Notes: generated by a model from the letters alone, not told the origin. Shown: positions 32,840-45,628, counted from the first letter of the stretch. The stretch is 64,000 nucleotides of DNA from Nakataea oryzae (GCA_003049435.1 PYSQ01000031.1:62001-126000), one strand, 5' to 3'. Numbers and translations are program-made.

Positions 32840-35800
32840 TTACCTCAAGTCGGCCGGGGTCAGCGCCTGCACCATACTGGTGCCCTCGCTGAATCTGGTC
32901 CTAAAGATGCGGTTCGCGTTCTGGAACATGCCGTCCTTCAGACTGACAACGATAAACTGCGACCCCTTGAACCGCGTCTTGATTAGACGGCCGATATTCT
33001 GCGTGTGTGAAAGATCCAAGGCCGCGTCCACCTCGTCGAGGATGTACATGGGCGCGGGCTTGAACTGCAAGAGCGCCATGATCAGAGACAGAGCAATGAG
33101 AGACCTGTGCGCGAAGAACGGAATTGGACCGTGTTAGCAGGCTGTTCGACAACCAAAGCAAACAAGAAAGCATGCCGACCGCTAGACCCTACACTGGACG
33201 AGCTTGACTCTAGCATACCTTTGGCCACCACTCAGCTCTGTAAGACTCTGCTTCCAGACCTTGCCCAGTGATACCTTGACCTCGAGGCCCTCGCTGATTG
33301 TCTTGCCCTCGGGCGGGTCCAGCTTGGCGAAGCTGCCGGGCAAGAGCTCGGCAAAGATCTGGCCAAAGTCGGCGTTGACCTTCTCCCACGTCTCCTGCAG
33401 CTGCTTCTTCTTGTAGTCGTCGAGGCTGACGATGGTCTCCTCGATCTTGCGCTTGTCTCGGATGACCGTTTTCATCATGTGCTTGAGCGACAACTCCTTC
33501 TTCTCCACGCTGTCGATCATGTTCATGACCTTGGGGTTGATCTTCTTCTTCATTCCCTGGAAGCGGTCCGTCAGGTTCTTGAGCGTGGCCCTGCACTCGC
33601 CAATGTTTTGGCCCTTGAAGTCGTAGGGCGTGCCGGGGCGCCCAAACTTGTCCTTCTCGTCCGCGATCCAGTCGCAATCGCGCTCCATCTTGGCCACTGC
33701 CTCGCCCGCCGCTTGCTGCTCCTTATGGAACCGCTCGATCTGGTGACCCAGCTGCTGCATCTCCAGGCCTTCCTCGGTGACGCGGGCATTCTTGGACCGG
33801 GTGGCATCCTCGAGCGCACGCAGCTCGTCGTCAAAAATACTCAGTTTTGCCCTCTCGTCCTCAAGCTGGGCCTGCGCCGCCTCGTATGTCTCCTTGAGTG
33901 CGGCCTGCTGGGTGGCCAACTCGGCGATCTCGTCCCGCTGGGCGCTGATGGCCAGATCAATCTCCTGCAGCTGTTCCCGAGCGGCCGCCAAGTCGCCGCC
34001 AACCTGCTCCGAGTCGAGCCGGGCGCTCTGAAGCTCCTTCTGCAGGGCCTTGACCGACGTCGAGTTTGCCCCCAAGGAGGCCCGGAGCTTGTCTAGCGAT
34101 GCCTGGAGCTCAACCAACTTCGCATCCTTGTTGTTGTCAAAGTCCATCATGTCCTTTTCAATCCTCTTGACATCAGCGTTGGCTTCGGCCTGCTTGCGCT
34201 TGGCTTCGGCAGCGTCTTCCTTCAGTTGTCCTATCTGCTCCTTCATCTTCTCTACTTCCTGGATGATAGAGGAGGACGAGTTGCTGCCAATCTGCTCCTC
34301 TGCAAGCTTGATCTCGTGCGCCTTCAGATCCAGCTCTTGTTTCAACTTCCGCGCCTGGTCGAGCTTGGACTTGTCGCTGGAGATCTTGGCCTGAAGGGCC
34401 CTGAGAGACGCCTCGGCCTCTTTCAGGTTTCGTGTGATCTCATTGAGCTTCTGGAGCGTGACAAGGACGCCACTCGAGTTGGGCGAGCTGCCTCCCGACA
34501 GGGTACCGGACGGGTCATAGGCATCGCCCTCAAGAGTGATGCTGCGCATGCGTACGTTGGGGTCAAACGTAACACTCTTGGCTGTGTCGGCGTCAGCACA
34601 GACAAGAGTGTTGCCAAAGACGTACTCCATCGCTGCCGATACCTCCTCATCGTATCCGACAAGTGACAGCGCCAGGTCAACTTTGCCCGGTGCAATGGAC
34701 TGCGCCGTCGCAATGGTGGACGCCGATGCCCTGAATGCGGCGATCTTGTTCAGAGGGATGATGGTAACACGCTTGCGCAACTTCCCGTGCTGGAGCAGCT
34801 GCGTGCCGGTCTCAGCCGTATCAACCACGACGTTGTACAGGCGTCCGCCCGCGCAGATTTCCAAAGCCGTGCCGGCAGCTGTGTGCTGCTTGTCCAGCGT
34901 GAAGAGTTGCGCTACCAGGCCCTTGACCTTGGACCGGTCAAAGTTGGGAACCGGGCTCGCGTAGTTGAAATCGATGTTGGCCACCTTGCGCTTCAGCACG
35001 TCACTCTCCTGGCGGAGGTTGCGGATGGACTCCTGAAGCACACCCTCCTGCTTGTACATGTCCTCCTCAGCGCCGGGGCTGAAACCAAGCCTTCCGAGGT
35101 CCTTCTCAAGCTTCTGGGCTTGCGCCTTCAGGCCGTCTAGATCACGTAGAAGTTCTGCGTTTTGCGCCTTTGCCTTCTTCGCACGTGGCTCTTCTTCCTT
35201 GATGCGCTTCTCGAGGTGGGCCGTCTTGATCTTTGCCTGCTCTTGCGTCGTCATGGCTGCCGTCGCTCGGTTCCTGGCATCCTGCAACTGCCCCTGGTAG
35301 CCGTTTTCCTGCCCTTCCTTGGATGCGACTCCTGTCTGCAGGGTCTGTAGCAGTTCCTCTTTTGCCTCGGCGTCTTGGCTCTGCTTCTCGAGCTCTTCTT
35401 TGGCCTGGTCATACCGGGCCTTGGCCTTTTCGTAGGCCTTCGTCTTTTCCTTGAGAGCAGACTCGAGCTCCAAAACAGTCTTCTCGCCCGCGGTCCTGCG
35501 CTCCTGCTCTTCTACCATACTAGACTTCTTCAAGTCGACAACAGTGGCAAGACGAACAAGCTCATTCGAGTGCTTCTTGGCCGCCTCCTCTAGCGCCTGA
35601 GCTTTGGCGCCCTTGCGCAGCTCCTTGTCGCGCTGTGCCTTGACCCTCTTGACATCCTCTTCGAGATGCGCGATTTCGCTCTTGAGCTTGACGGCCGAGT
35701 CCTCAAGTCCCCTCTGCCGCGCCTTCTTGGCCTCCAGGTCCGCGGCAGACTGCTGCAGTTTCTCTTGGTTCCTGACGTAGTCGTGCGCAACCACTACTCT

Positions 35801-36722
35801 GCTCAGGCGCTCCAGGTCATTCTGGGTCTGCTGGAAGTCCAGAAATGCCCTCTTCTCGGTGCGTAGCTTTTCCAGCTTGGGCTCAATCTCGTCGCTCAGG
35901 AGTTCCTTGATCTCCTGCAGCTTCATCTCTTTCTTGCCCATCGTCTTGAGCGCCTTGTCCCGGCGGTCCTCAAACATCCTCGTCCCGGCGGCCTCCTCGA
36001 TCATGGCGAGGATCTCGACCGCCTTCATGTTGAGAACCTTGGTGATGCGCCCCTGCATAATAAGGAAGTTTGGGTTGTTGATGTTCAGTTGGACGGAATG
36101 GAACAGATTCTGGACCGTCTGTTGCTGGGCGCGGTGGCCATTAATGAGGTACTTCGAGGTTCCACCCAGGACTACCTGGCGAGTGACACTGATGGTCGCA
36201 TATTCCTCGAACCCTATCGGAGAGGTCTTCTTGTCCCTGTTATCGAACACGATAGTCACACTTGCTTTGGTGACGCCCGCCTGGCCGCGCTTGTATATGA
36301 GGTCCTTATGAGCAGGTAGCAGTTGCGTCAGCCAATGAAAATGTACCTAAAGTAGCCTCTGTCCCGGCGCGAGAGCCGCATGCTCACCTGTTGGTTCTGC
36401 GCCCGAACTGTGGACATGTTGGTGATACCCAGAACAAAACATATCGCATCAAGAATATTGGACTTCCCGCTTCCGTTGAGGCCCGTGATAGAGTTGAAAC
36501 TCTCGTCCCTGTGACTGTTAATCCTGTTTACATTGCGCAACCAGCCCATGGATGCTTGAGGGGAGGGGAGCTGGACTCGGATATTTGTTTACCATCCCGA
36601 GATCACCGTCCGAACGGCGTAGGATTTGAAGCCCTGGTCGGCGTGTCAGCCGTCTCCTTTCTTGGAAGCATTGCGGAGCCTTTAAGCGCACTCACGTCTA
36701 TGATTATTTCTGTGACCCTCAT
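32840..36722 (-). CDS. SMC2: Condensin subunit SMC2
   Basis: This ATPase pairs with SMC4 in condensin to compact mitotic chromosomes. Exons are 36696–36722, 36593–36633, 36388–36508, 33219–36304 and 32840–33104, giving 1179 aa, the usual SMC2 length. The N-terminus is MRVTEIIIDGFKSYA. Walker A GLNGSGKS is at 32–39. SMC2-type text includes FLIMQGRITKVLNM and IEEAAGTRMFEDRRDKALK. Two coiled-coil arms flank a hinge at about residues 520–670, including a glycine-rich segment (GTLSGGSSPNSSG). The ABC signature LSGGQ is at about 1087–1091 and Walker B ILDEVDAALD has Asp1115 and Glu1116. Three tiny 5' exons precede the long fourth. It is divergent from the helicase gene. Identification is firm. Confidence 0.97.
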
Positions 36723-37268
36723 CCTCGCGGTTCTGGGACGCTAGCTGCGGCCCGTTGCTGTTGCCTTCGTTGGGTTGCGACGGCGGGGGAGGGTTGGATG
36801 GGCGCTTCATCGATTCTCCAAGTAAACAAAATCCCACGCGTTGGCGGGGATGGCTATCCGCGTCCCAGTTAGGGCGGGGGACAGGGGGTGTGTGAGAGAG
36901 GCTTATCGTTATCGCCGCAAATTTGTGGGGCATTTCTACATTCGTATGAGTGGCTAGCTTGCCAGACACACCCCACCTCGTCCCACTCGCCCGCCGCCCA
37001 CCATCGACCGCAACTTTTTTTTTTTGGCCCGCTATCACTCGTTATCGCGCGTCTCGCGCAAAATTCATCCCTCGTCCCCGTCTTCTTACCAAGATATCAA
37101 CTTTTTTTTTCTGCTTGCGTCCCGCAACTACACCGGTCGCTCCTTAGCCGCCGAAGACTCCAGTTGGGCTTGCTACCATCTGGTGCAATCCATCATAACT
37201 CTTTGTATTTCTTACTATTAATTGTTGTGTTCACTCACCCCGCCTTGCCTTCCTCCTCACCCCTTAGG
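36723..37268. promoter_or_regulatory. Shared upstream region of SMC2 and the helicase
   Basis: The 546 bp between two divergent start codons serve both genes. The half near the helicase is pyrimidine-rich, with T-runs near 37014–37025 and 37101–37110, which is usual for fungal leaders. Confidence 0.6.
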
Positions 37269-39482
37269 ATGTTCAGAACGTCCATTGCCCGGCAAGCTCG
37301 TCTTGCTAGGCCACCGGCCTCGCTTCCGGGATCAGCATTATCTGCGGCTGCTGCCAGCGCAAAGCTGTGCCAGCCGAGTTTCGCTGCATCGGCCCTCCGA
37401 CCCACCAGACTCCCGTCCTCGCTGCTATTCCGAGCATGGCGCACCTACTCTAGCACCGCTGAGGCTCGGAATGAGGAATCCGAGTCTTCTGGGCTGGCCA
37501 ACCCCACCAAACTGGCCCAAATCACCAAGTTCACCGACCTGCCGAGTGTAGGAGTCCACCCGAGTCTCGTCAAGGCCATTGTCCAGGATATGGGCTACGA
37601 AAACATGACGGAGGTCCAATCAGCAACCCTCATTCCGGCTCTGGAGGGGAAGGATATGTAAGAAACATTTGTTTGCTTTGGACGCTGGCTTTTGGTTTAG
37701 CTGAGAAACTGACGCGATATAAAACATAGGGTTGCGCAAGCTAAAACCGGAACAGGCAAAACGCTCGCTTTCTTGACACCGGTGCTGCAACGAATTCTTG
37801 CAAACGACCCTTCGCTTGCTGAGAGGCAACGCATTTCATCCCGCCTCTCCCGCAGCAATGTCGACATTCGTGCTATTGTCATCTCTCCCACCCGCGAGCT
37901 CGCAGAACAGATCGCCAAGGAAGCCGAGAAGCTATGCGCCAACACTGGACTCAAGGTTGCGCTTGGTGTCGGCGGCACGAGGAAAAAGCAAATGCTGATG
38001 GATATGCACCGATTTGGCTGCCATATCCTCGTGGGTACTCCCGGACGCCTGTGCGATCTGCTGTCTGATCCGTCATCTGGAGTGGTGGCGCCAAAGATAT
38101 CGGCGCTTGTTCTGGACGAGGCGGACCGTATGCTGGATGTCGGGTTTGAAAGGGAACTTAGGGCTATTGTCGAGGTGCTTCCCGAACGGACGCAACAACC
38201 TCGCCAGACCCTCCTCTTCTCCGCCACCATCCCCGACAACGTCGTCAACCTCGCGAGGTGGTACGTCGACCGGAAGAACTTCAAGTTCGTACAGACCATC
38301 AAAGAAGACGAAGTGGGAACGCACGAGAAGGTGCCCCAGTTCATTGTTCCCGTCCAGCGCTACGAGAACATGCTTCCTACCGTGGTCGATCTCGTCACCA
38401 AACAAATTGAGGCCTGCAAGCAAGACCCTCTCCAAGACCCGTTCAAGGCCATCATCTTCTTCCCCTTTACCGTTCTCACGCACATGGCGGCCAGGATGAT
38501 GTCCAGGCTTGGCAGGGACCTGCCTCAAATACCAGAGGTTGTTTATATCCATTCCAAGCTGGACCAGGGCCAGCGCACCAGGGCGGCAGAAACCTTCAGG
38601 CGTGCAAAGTCGGCAATCCTTGTGTCGTCTGACGTGACGGCTCGAGGCATGGATTTCCCCAACGTTACCCACGTTATCCAGTACGGCCTTCCTCCGTCTA
38701 GGGATCAGTACATCCATCGTCTGGGTCGGACGGGCAGGGCGGACAAGACGGGCGAGGGTTGGATTATCGTTCCTCAGTACGCCATGCCCGAAGCCCGGCG
38801 CTTACTTGGTGGCCTTCCGATCCAACGTCGCACGGATCTCGAGTCGGCTGTGATTGACAGCGCGCCTGCCAGCCTAGAGGAGGCGACCCCTAGCTACCAA
38901 GCCGTGGCAAAACAGCTTAGGCGCATGCCCGAGCAGATGCTGGAGGAGGTTTACTCGGTCCACTTTGGCCAAGCTGAGAAGAGCATGCTGTACCCGTTGG
39001 CCGAGCAGCTCAACGAGTGGACCAAGAATGCCTGGGGCTGGGAGCTGCCCCCTGCCATGTCGCCAAGCACAGCGGAGAAGAAAGGCCTAGCAAGGATTCC
39101 TGGCATGAACATCGGCCACTCCAGTAGAAAGTCGTCGGCCCCCGTGGACGACATGGACTTTTCAGACTACAATTTCGGAGGTAGCAGCTCCGGAGGCGGC
39201 AACTCCTTTGGCGGCAGCTCTGGAGGTAGCAGCTTTGGAGGCGGTGGCCGCGGTGGTGGACGTGGCGGCTTCGGCGACCGTGGCGGCTTTGGCGGCTTTG
39301 AGCGCAGGGGAGGCGACCGTGGTGGCTTCGGCGGCTTCGACCGCAGGGGTGGTGACCGCAGGGGAGGCGACCGCGGCGGTTTCGACCGTAGGGGAGGCGA
39401 CCGCGGCGGCTTCGGTGGCTTCGACCGCAGGGGTGGTGACCGTGGTGGCTTTGACCGCAGGGGCGGTGGCTCCTCCTTCTAA
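37269..39482 (+). CDS. Mitochondrial-type DEAD-box RNA helicase with RGG tail (MSS116/CYT-19 group)
   Basis: This is an ATP-dependent RNA chaperone, probably in mitochondria, where its relatives assist group I/II intron splicing and translation. Exons are 37269–37657 and 37730–39482, giving 713 aa. The N-terminus is Arg/Ala/Ser-rich without acidic residues for about 60 residues, which fits a transit peptide. Helicase motifs in order are AKTGTGKT (134–141), PTRELAEQ, GTPGRL, DEAD (259–262), SAT, SSDVTARGMD and HRLGRTGRAD. A Mss116-type C-terminal extension follows. The last 85 or so residues are Gly/Ser-rich and then Arg-Gly-Gly repeats with Asp/Phe, a nucleic-acid-binding tail. Family call is firm. 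Mitochondrial location is inferred from the N-terminus. It is divergent from SMC2. Confidence 0.92.
39175..39478 (+). repeat. Coding tandem repeats of the RGG tail
   Basis: Near-identical 24–30 bp units encode RRGGDRGGF-type blocks, so repeat-number change would alter tail length without a frameshift. Confidence 0.85.
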
Positions 39483-40323
39483 GAGACACGTGTCGTGGTG
39501 CAATGGCGAGAGCCTCTCGCTAGAGTTTGGCAACTGGTTCATCACGCTACCTACCCATGGCCACCTCGAGGGGCGCGGGGGTTGTAACATTACGAAGCGT
39601 CACACTGGTGGGGTGTGTCGAGGGTGGGCAAAAAAGAGTTGGAGACGGGTGAGGCGGCCATTGGAACCGGCCTCTGTGTTTGTAATTGACCATCTCCACG
39701 GACTTTTTGTTTCTTTCCTTTCCCAACCTTCTCGACGGTTGGAACTTGTACAGATTAGGTAGCTGGGTTTGGGCACTGGTATATGGGTTGGCTGGCTGGG
39801 AAAAGGGTTGGTGGTCACGACTGTCTCCGAAATCGCCACTTCATTCACTGACATTCTCCCAGGCTTAACCTACCAAGGAGGGGCGCCTTACACAAATGAT
39901 AGATATCCACCTATATAGGTACCTAGTTACTCAAGAATGTGTTTTATCTCGGGCTGATGTTGTTTCTATAGTTGCAATGGCCGGATCAGCGTCTCAGCGT
40001 GATTGATTTCGAGTGGGTGATGCCATCCCCTCGAGCGCAGTAACGAGCAAAGCAATGGATCAGAATAAAACATTCAGAGCCGGCTGGACAAGAAAGCAGA
40101 TATTGCAGATATTTACTGGGGGGTATATGCCTCGAACTTGACCATAGAAAGAGAGAGAGGGAGAGCCTGGTTGCAAAGCCTTGAAAATGTTGATTGACTC
40201 GCAAAGGCCGAGTGGAAATCACGCCTATACTATTATTCAAAAACGCTCTGTCATATTTCACCTCCCCCCACACACAATCAATCTCACCACTCTTGCTCAC
40301 CCCCCTGGAGCCGAGCGGCTAGC
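39483..40323. other. 3'–3' spacer
   Basis: 841 bp lie between the helicase and the GPI-type protein gene. It contains TACCTA-type motifs near 39546 and 39913 and nothing coding. Confidence 0.65.
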
Positions 40324-41042
40324 TCACAGCATCGCCGCGCCACCAACAAGGGCGGCGACGCCGGCGAGGACGACGTTTTGGGTGGCCCTGGGCCCGGCGT
40401 TCAAGCTGCTGCTGGTAGTGCTGCTGCCGGGAGTGGCAGCAGATCCTGAGCCGCCGGGGCCGCCAGTGGGGGTTGGGCTGGGAGCGGCAGCTGTGCCTCC
40501 AGGCAGCTTGTCGGTCAGAGTGACGGCAGTGGACAGCGGGGCCAAGTCGGTGATGGTCTCTTGGATAGAACTGGAGGAGACTGTTGATGATCCAGCCAAG
40601 AGGTTCAAGGTGGCACTGCACGTCATGGCGGCCTGGTTGGTCGACATGCAACTGATTTGGGCAACTCTGCTCACAAAAGGTTAGTTGGTGTGCCATGAAG
40701 AATGCAGCGACAATGAATAGAAACGTCGGCTGAGCTGGCTTACTCGGAAGCAAGCCCCATAGACGCGCGATCAGACTCGTCCAACGGAAGCGTGTATTGC
40801 ATTATCATGGTCGAAGGGGCGGTTGTGACATGAAAGTTTTTGCCGAGCGGGCAAAAGGCCGTGGCACGAGCATTACCACCGTCGCAGGTGATGGAGTAGG
40901 CGGTTTTGTCCTTGTCCGAGCTCATGACAGAACCCACGAAGGTCTGGTTGTCGGCAAACATGGGCAGGATCATGGTGACGACCTGGGCGGCATGAGCGCC
41001 GGCCACGGCACCGGCGACGAGGAGGAGCAGAGACTGGCGCAT
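40324..41042 (-). CDS. Small secreted protein, probably GPI-anchored
   Basis: I do not recognise a functional family. Exons are 40744–41042 and 40324–40666, with a 77-bp intron, giving 213 aa. A clear signal peptide covers residues 1–18 (MRQSLLLLVAGAVAGAHA). The mature part has exactly four Cys (53, 64, 106, 116), consistent with two disulfides, and an NQT glycosylation site at 32. From about residue 160 it is Ser/Thr/Gly/Pro-rich, and it ends in a hydrophobic Ala/Val/Leu stretch after ATQN, the usual layout of a GPI-attachment signal. It should sit at the plasma membrane or wall. It diverges from a GH76 wall-glycan gene 2.4 kb away. Similar small Cys-containing GPI proteins are common in filamentous ascomycetes; no specific role can be given. 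Confidence 0.8.
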
Positions 41043-43461
41043 CCTGAAGGTTGGCGTGATGTCACGCAACACACAAACCAAGCGTTGTCTGGATCGAGTG
41101 GGAGCGGTATGAGTCCTGAATGGCAAACGAGCGACTTTCTCTTTTTTTCCTTCTTTTTTTCCCCTTTTTTTGTAGCGAATGACTGTGGTTAACGAGAGGC
41201 TGTCACAGTTCTTTGGTCAAGTGGCCAAGGAACTTTGCGTGAAGATGACAAGACGCAGAGCTGACGGGAAAACAGGGCTCCAAGCAAGACTTTTTATTCT
41301 AAAGAACAGCCTAGGTCTTTGGCTGCTTCGGCGAGCACGGCGAACCAGCCGAGGTCGCCCCTCTCCCTTAACGGGAGCTGCACCCGGACAGTTGGTGGCC
41401 TTGCTCTGAATGAGGCTAGGCGGCGCGCCAAAAAAGAAGTAAGCGGCATGAGGGCTCATCTGCCGTGCAGTACCAAGGATGCGGACCCCATTTTTGAATC
41501 CGGGAATTTGGTGACCCGAGGCAGCAGGTGCCTGCATATATCAGCTGAGAGGCAGGCCCAGTTGTTGTTGGCTTGCTGGAAAGAGAGGGTATTCACAACT
41601 CGCGTCTTGGCCATCTTTTTTTTATCGGCGCGGCAGAGAGTGAAATCGCGGTGGTCGTATGTTTGGCTCGGTGCGAGATGATGGATGATGGTTCGGGTTG
41701 GAGTGCAGCGCCTGGCCTCTGTCACACCGCCGGACCATGCCCTCGGCGTGGTTACCCAAGATGCATTCTTGTGAAGCCTCATCTCGCGGCAAGCCACGCG
41801 CATGAAGTGGTACAGGTGGTATCACTGATGCAACTGAACCAAATGCCATCAGGTCGGCGAGGAAGGCGCTGGCCCCAGGTCCACAACAGTCACAGGCAAC
41901 TAACTGAGCCTCCAGCCACTGCTGCACTGCCTCTCCCGCCTGTGGCCCCACCGCGTGTCTCCGCCTTCGCATGGACTCTGGACGGCGAATACGAAGTGCG
42001 GGCGGTTTATTTTTGCGAGCCGCCGACCCAGCAGTCGCTGCATAGTGCCCTGTTCAATTCAATTGCACCCCTCCCCCAACCAGCAGCCACCGCCCGCCCA
42101 TTCCAGAGCGACGAACAGAACCGTCGGGCTCCCTGAGCAGCGGTCCCCCGGTCGCGAGTGCAGAGCCGCGCGCGTCCGCTTCTCCTCCGGCCTGGGTCCC
42201 GCCGGGCAAAAGACGACACGCCAGGACAAATTAGACAATGGCCAGCGTCGTTTCATGTTTCGGCCCTTGACCCCCGCTGGCTGCCAATCAATGATGGGGG
42301 TGGCCTGGACCCCTCGCGCCTGCCCCTGAGCGCCGCCCCGCCGCATTCGGCCTGCCAGCGCAACGCAGCCGGGAGCTGGCCTTTTCTGCAGGGCCCGATT
42401 GGGAGGGTGCCACGCTCCCCACCCATGCCCCGGCGGGGACGGCCAGTGTGTCCAAGTTTAGCCATTGGACGAGTCGATCTGGCCCTGAAAGGCCCCTGCT
42501 TCCTGGTTGCTGCTTCCTGTTTTTGGAGCTGCTGCGGTCGAGCTGCGCATGCAACCCCCCCTCCCAGATAGATTACTGTGCCTGACGCCTGTGGCTGCGT
42601 ACCTCTTGCTCGCCTTGCCGCTGCCGCCACACACAACCACAACCCACAACCGGAAGGAAACGAAACACGGCCCCCTGAACTGCGCGTTTCCTCGCTTGGC
42701 TCTCGATATGATGGACGGCAGAGCACCAGCCCATCCAGGCACGCCCCTAGCCGGCGGCCCAGGCCCCGGCACAGACCCCAGTGGAGGCATCTGCCCGCGC
42801 TACGCCCCTGTCTTTGACACCAACCAGGCTATCCCTTGATTGGCGTCATTGTTGGCCGTGGGGTGCCAGCCTCGGCGCCTGTGCCCTTTTTTTAAAGAGC
42901 CGTCTGTCCATTCCCTCTATCTGCCGCCCCAGGTCTCCATCTCCAAGCACTCACAGTCAGCCTGAGTGTCTGTTACCTTCACTTCTTGTCTTTTTTCTTT
43001 ATTCTTGTTCTCTTTTCGTCAACGACCGCCGCGCCCCCTTTCGTTCGCTTCGTTGTGCTGTACTTGCTGCGGCCTTTTGTCCTCCGACCTTCCATTCGTT
43101 CGACCTTTTACATTCCTCCTGGAGCCGGCTCATTCGCTTCTCCTCGTCTGTCCAACCACCCTTCGCCTGTCAGGCTCAGACATCAGCATCACAGCTTCAC
43201 TTTCTGCTAAACGGTAGCACCACTGCTCGTCGAAAGCTTCTTTGCTCGCTTACACTGGGTCTACCACACCCCTGCGTCTTCGTCTTCTCTCTATCATCAA
43301 CCCCCTCGACTATCGAGACACAGAATCACGTCGCCGTCTCTGTCTTCTCTCCCGCCGCGTTCTTCGTCGCTGTGCGAAATTGCTGGACTCCTCGCAATTT
43401 TTGTGGCCGTTTCTTCTACTTCTGCCCATCGGGGCTGTTCATTTACATCCTCCAGGAAACA
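41043..43461. promoter_or_regulatory. Upstream region between the GPI-type and GH76 genes
   Basis: 2.4 kb separate two divergent start codons. A C/T-rich stretch of about 480 bp (42980–43460) immediately before the GH76 start is typical of a strong fungal promoter and leader. I see no gene; the long open frames here are low-complexity. Confidence 0.55.
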
Positions 43462-44801
43462 ATGGTTGTGTTCATGAAGTCGCTCAATGTGGGCTTGGCT
43501 GCCGCGGCGGTGCCCAAGGACCTCAAGATTGCGGACTACGGCTCTATCCAGGGTGTTTCCAGATCCATTGCCGCCGACGCCATGTCCTACTACAAGGGTT
43601 CCACTTCGGTACGATACATCTTCGCTGTACCCCGCATCTCGAACGTGGTCTAACGCTTCTAATCTCACAGGAATATGTTGATCTTGCCGCCCCTTACTGG
43701 TGGTGGCAGGCGGGTGCTCTCACGGGCGCCATGCTGGACTACAGCCACTACACGCGTGACAAGAGCTATGACGACGTCCTCGCAACCGCTCTCCTGGCCC
43801 AGGTGGGCCCCGAGTTCAACTTTATGAGTCCCAAGCACGTCGGCCAGCTGGGCAACGACGACCTGGGATTCTGGGGGTTCGCTGTCATGTCGGCGGCAGA
43901 GCGCAACTTTCCCCAGCCCGAGTCCAATGTGCCTTCGTGGCTGAAGATGGGCGAGAACATCTTCAACTCTCTGGCCAGCCGATGGGATACGACGAGCTGT
44001 GGTGGCGGTCTCCCGTGGCAGATCTACGAGTCGAACCCAAACGGCCTCAACTACAAGAACTCGGTCAGCAACGGCGCCTTCTTCCAGCTGGCCGCCCGCC
44101 TCGCCCGCGCCACGGGCAACCAGACGTACGCAGACTGGGCCACCAAGGTGTACGACTGGTCCACCACGGTCGGCTTCATCGACAGCAAGTTCCACGTCGT
44201 CGACGGCGCCGACCGCCGCGATAACTGCAAAAAACTTAACCCGGTTTCCTTTACCTACAGCTCGGGTATATATCTATATGGCGCCGCCATCATGGCCAAC
44301 CACACCAACGGCGACAAAACGTGGACCGACCGGACCTTGGGCTTTGTCGAGAGCCAGAAGCAGTATTTCACTCCTTTTGAGAACGCGACCAACGTCCTGT
44401 ACGAGCCCGCTTGCGAACTCGTCAACTCGTGCAACGTCGACATGAAGTCGCACAAGGGCCAGCTGTCGCGCTTCATGTGGGCCTCGACCCTGATGGTTCC
44501 GAGCATCGCCAAGCCCGTTGCCAACCTGCTCCGCCCGTCGGCCGAGGCCGCCGCCAAGTCGTGCACCGGAGGAGACAAGGGCACACAGTGTGGCTTCCGC
44601 TGGTTCACGGGCGGCTTCGACGGCGACACGGGTCTCGGCCCGGAGATGTGCGCCCTCGAGACCATCCAGGGCGCTCTCGCCGCCACCGCCGAACCCCCTC
44701 TCAGGGGTGACGCCATCAAGGACGTGCGGAAGCCCAAGGCCGGCGCCTCGCCCCCGCCCCCTGCGTCTCGCCGCCGCATGGCCCGCGCCTTCAAGGCCTA
44801 G
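43462..44801 (+). CDS. GH76 alpha-1,6-mannanase, DCW1/DFG5 group
   Basis: This is a glycoside hydrolase family 76 protein. Fungal members act on the mannan of GPI glycans and help link GPI proteins into the wall. Exons are 43462–43608 and 43671–44801, with a 62-bp intron, giving 425 aa. The catalytic Asp pair is Asp112–Asp113 in GQLGNDDLGFWGF. Other family text includes PYWWWQAGALTGAMLDY, GGLPWQIY, KNSVSNGAFFQLAARLAR, TYSSGIYLYGAA and FRWFTGGFDG. The N-terminus (about 17 residues to AAAAVPKD) is only a weak signal peptide. The C-terminus is Pro/Arg-rich and ends without a hydrophobic GPI signal, unlike yeast Dcw1 and Dfg5. It is either a soluble secreted form or the model misses a terminal exon. 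Family is firm. Confidence 0.9.
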
Positions 44802-45628
44802 GCAAATCAGCCAACTCCTCTGTCGTTACCTATTTCAGCTTGACGAAAAAAAATATCAAAGCAAGCAGGACCGGTACCATATTACGATCCTCTTTCACTG
44901 GCTTAATTAGCCCTTTTCTTTCTCCTTTTCTATGAAGTCTTGGATCTTTTGACTGGATTCTTTTCACGATTTTTACCATGTTTTCTGGCGTTTAAGGGAT
45001 TATCTTGTTGGGGCAACAGAATAAGAATCAGGACGGAAACCCTGAATCTACCCCCTTTTTATCAGTATTATGGATACAAACTAGATGTTAGTAGCTCAAT
45101 ATGTTCGTTTGGCTATTATCAGACCATACGACAAGTTAAACAAAGGACGCGTATCGTCGCTGCCCCAAACCTGACTTGCGACGCAACTGTCAATGTGACC
45201 TTCTGGTGATGGTGTGATTGCGAAAAGCATGTACGAGTCCCTTTTACAAGCGGGATCCATGCTTGGGACAAGAGCAGATAAGAACGAAAAAAGCCTGGCG
45301 GGCTATAAATAACAGGGGCTCATCTTTGGAGTACGTGCATAACACTCATCCCTTGGAAAGTGATATTCACGCTCCTTGAATTTTGTCCCGAAAACGCCCC
45401 CAGATAGACAAAAGAAAGAAGAAAAGAAACACAACGCCCAAACGAATGCAAAACAAGGGGCTGCTAGCGTCATAGGTATTACCCTCTTCCTCTTCTCATG
45501 TCAAGCCGGCATGCATATCTTGTCTTTTCACAGAATCGAGCCCGAACGCCGATCCGAGATTTGATATTGATCTCAAACGGAAAATGCACGCCACTTATGA
45601 CATGTTAAGCTGCTTGCAATCAAATCAG
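44802..45628. other. 3'–3' spacer
   Basis: This relatively AT-rich stretch lies between the convergent GH76 and coiled-coil genes. No coding signal. Confidence 0.65.

Noticed and set aside
33479..34096. 205-residue frame antisense to SMC2
   Set aside because: It is Leu/Val-rich because the opposite strand encodes coiled coil; it is a shadow of SMC2.
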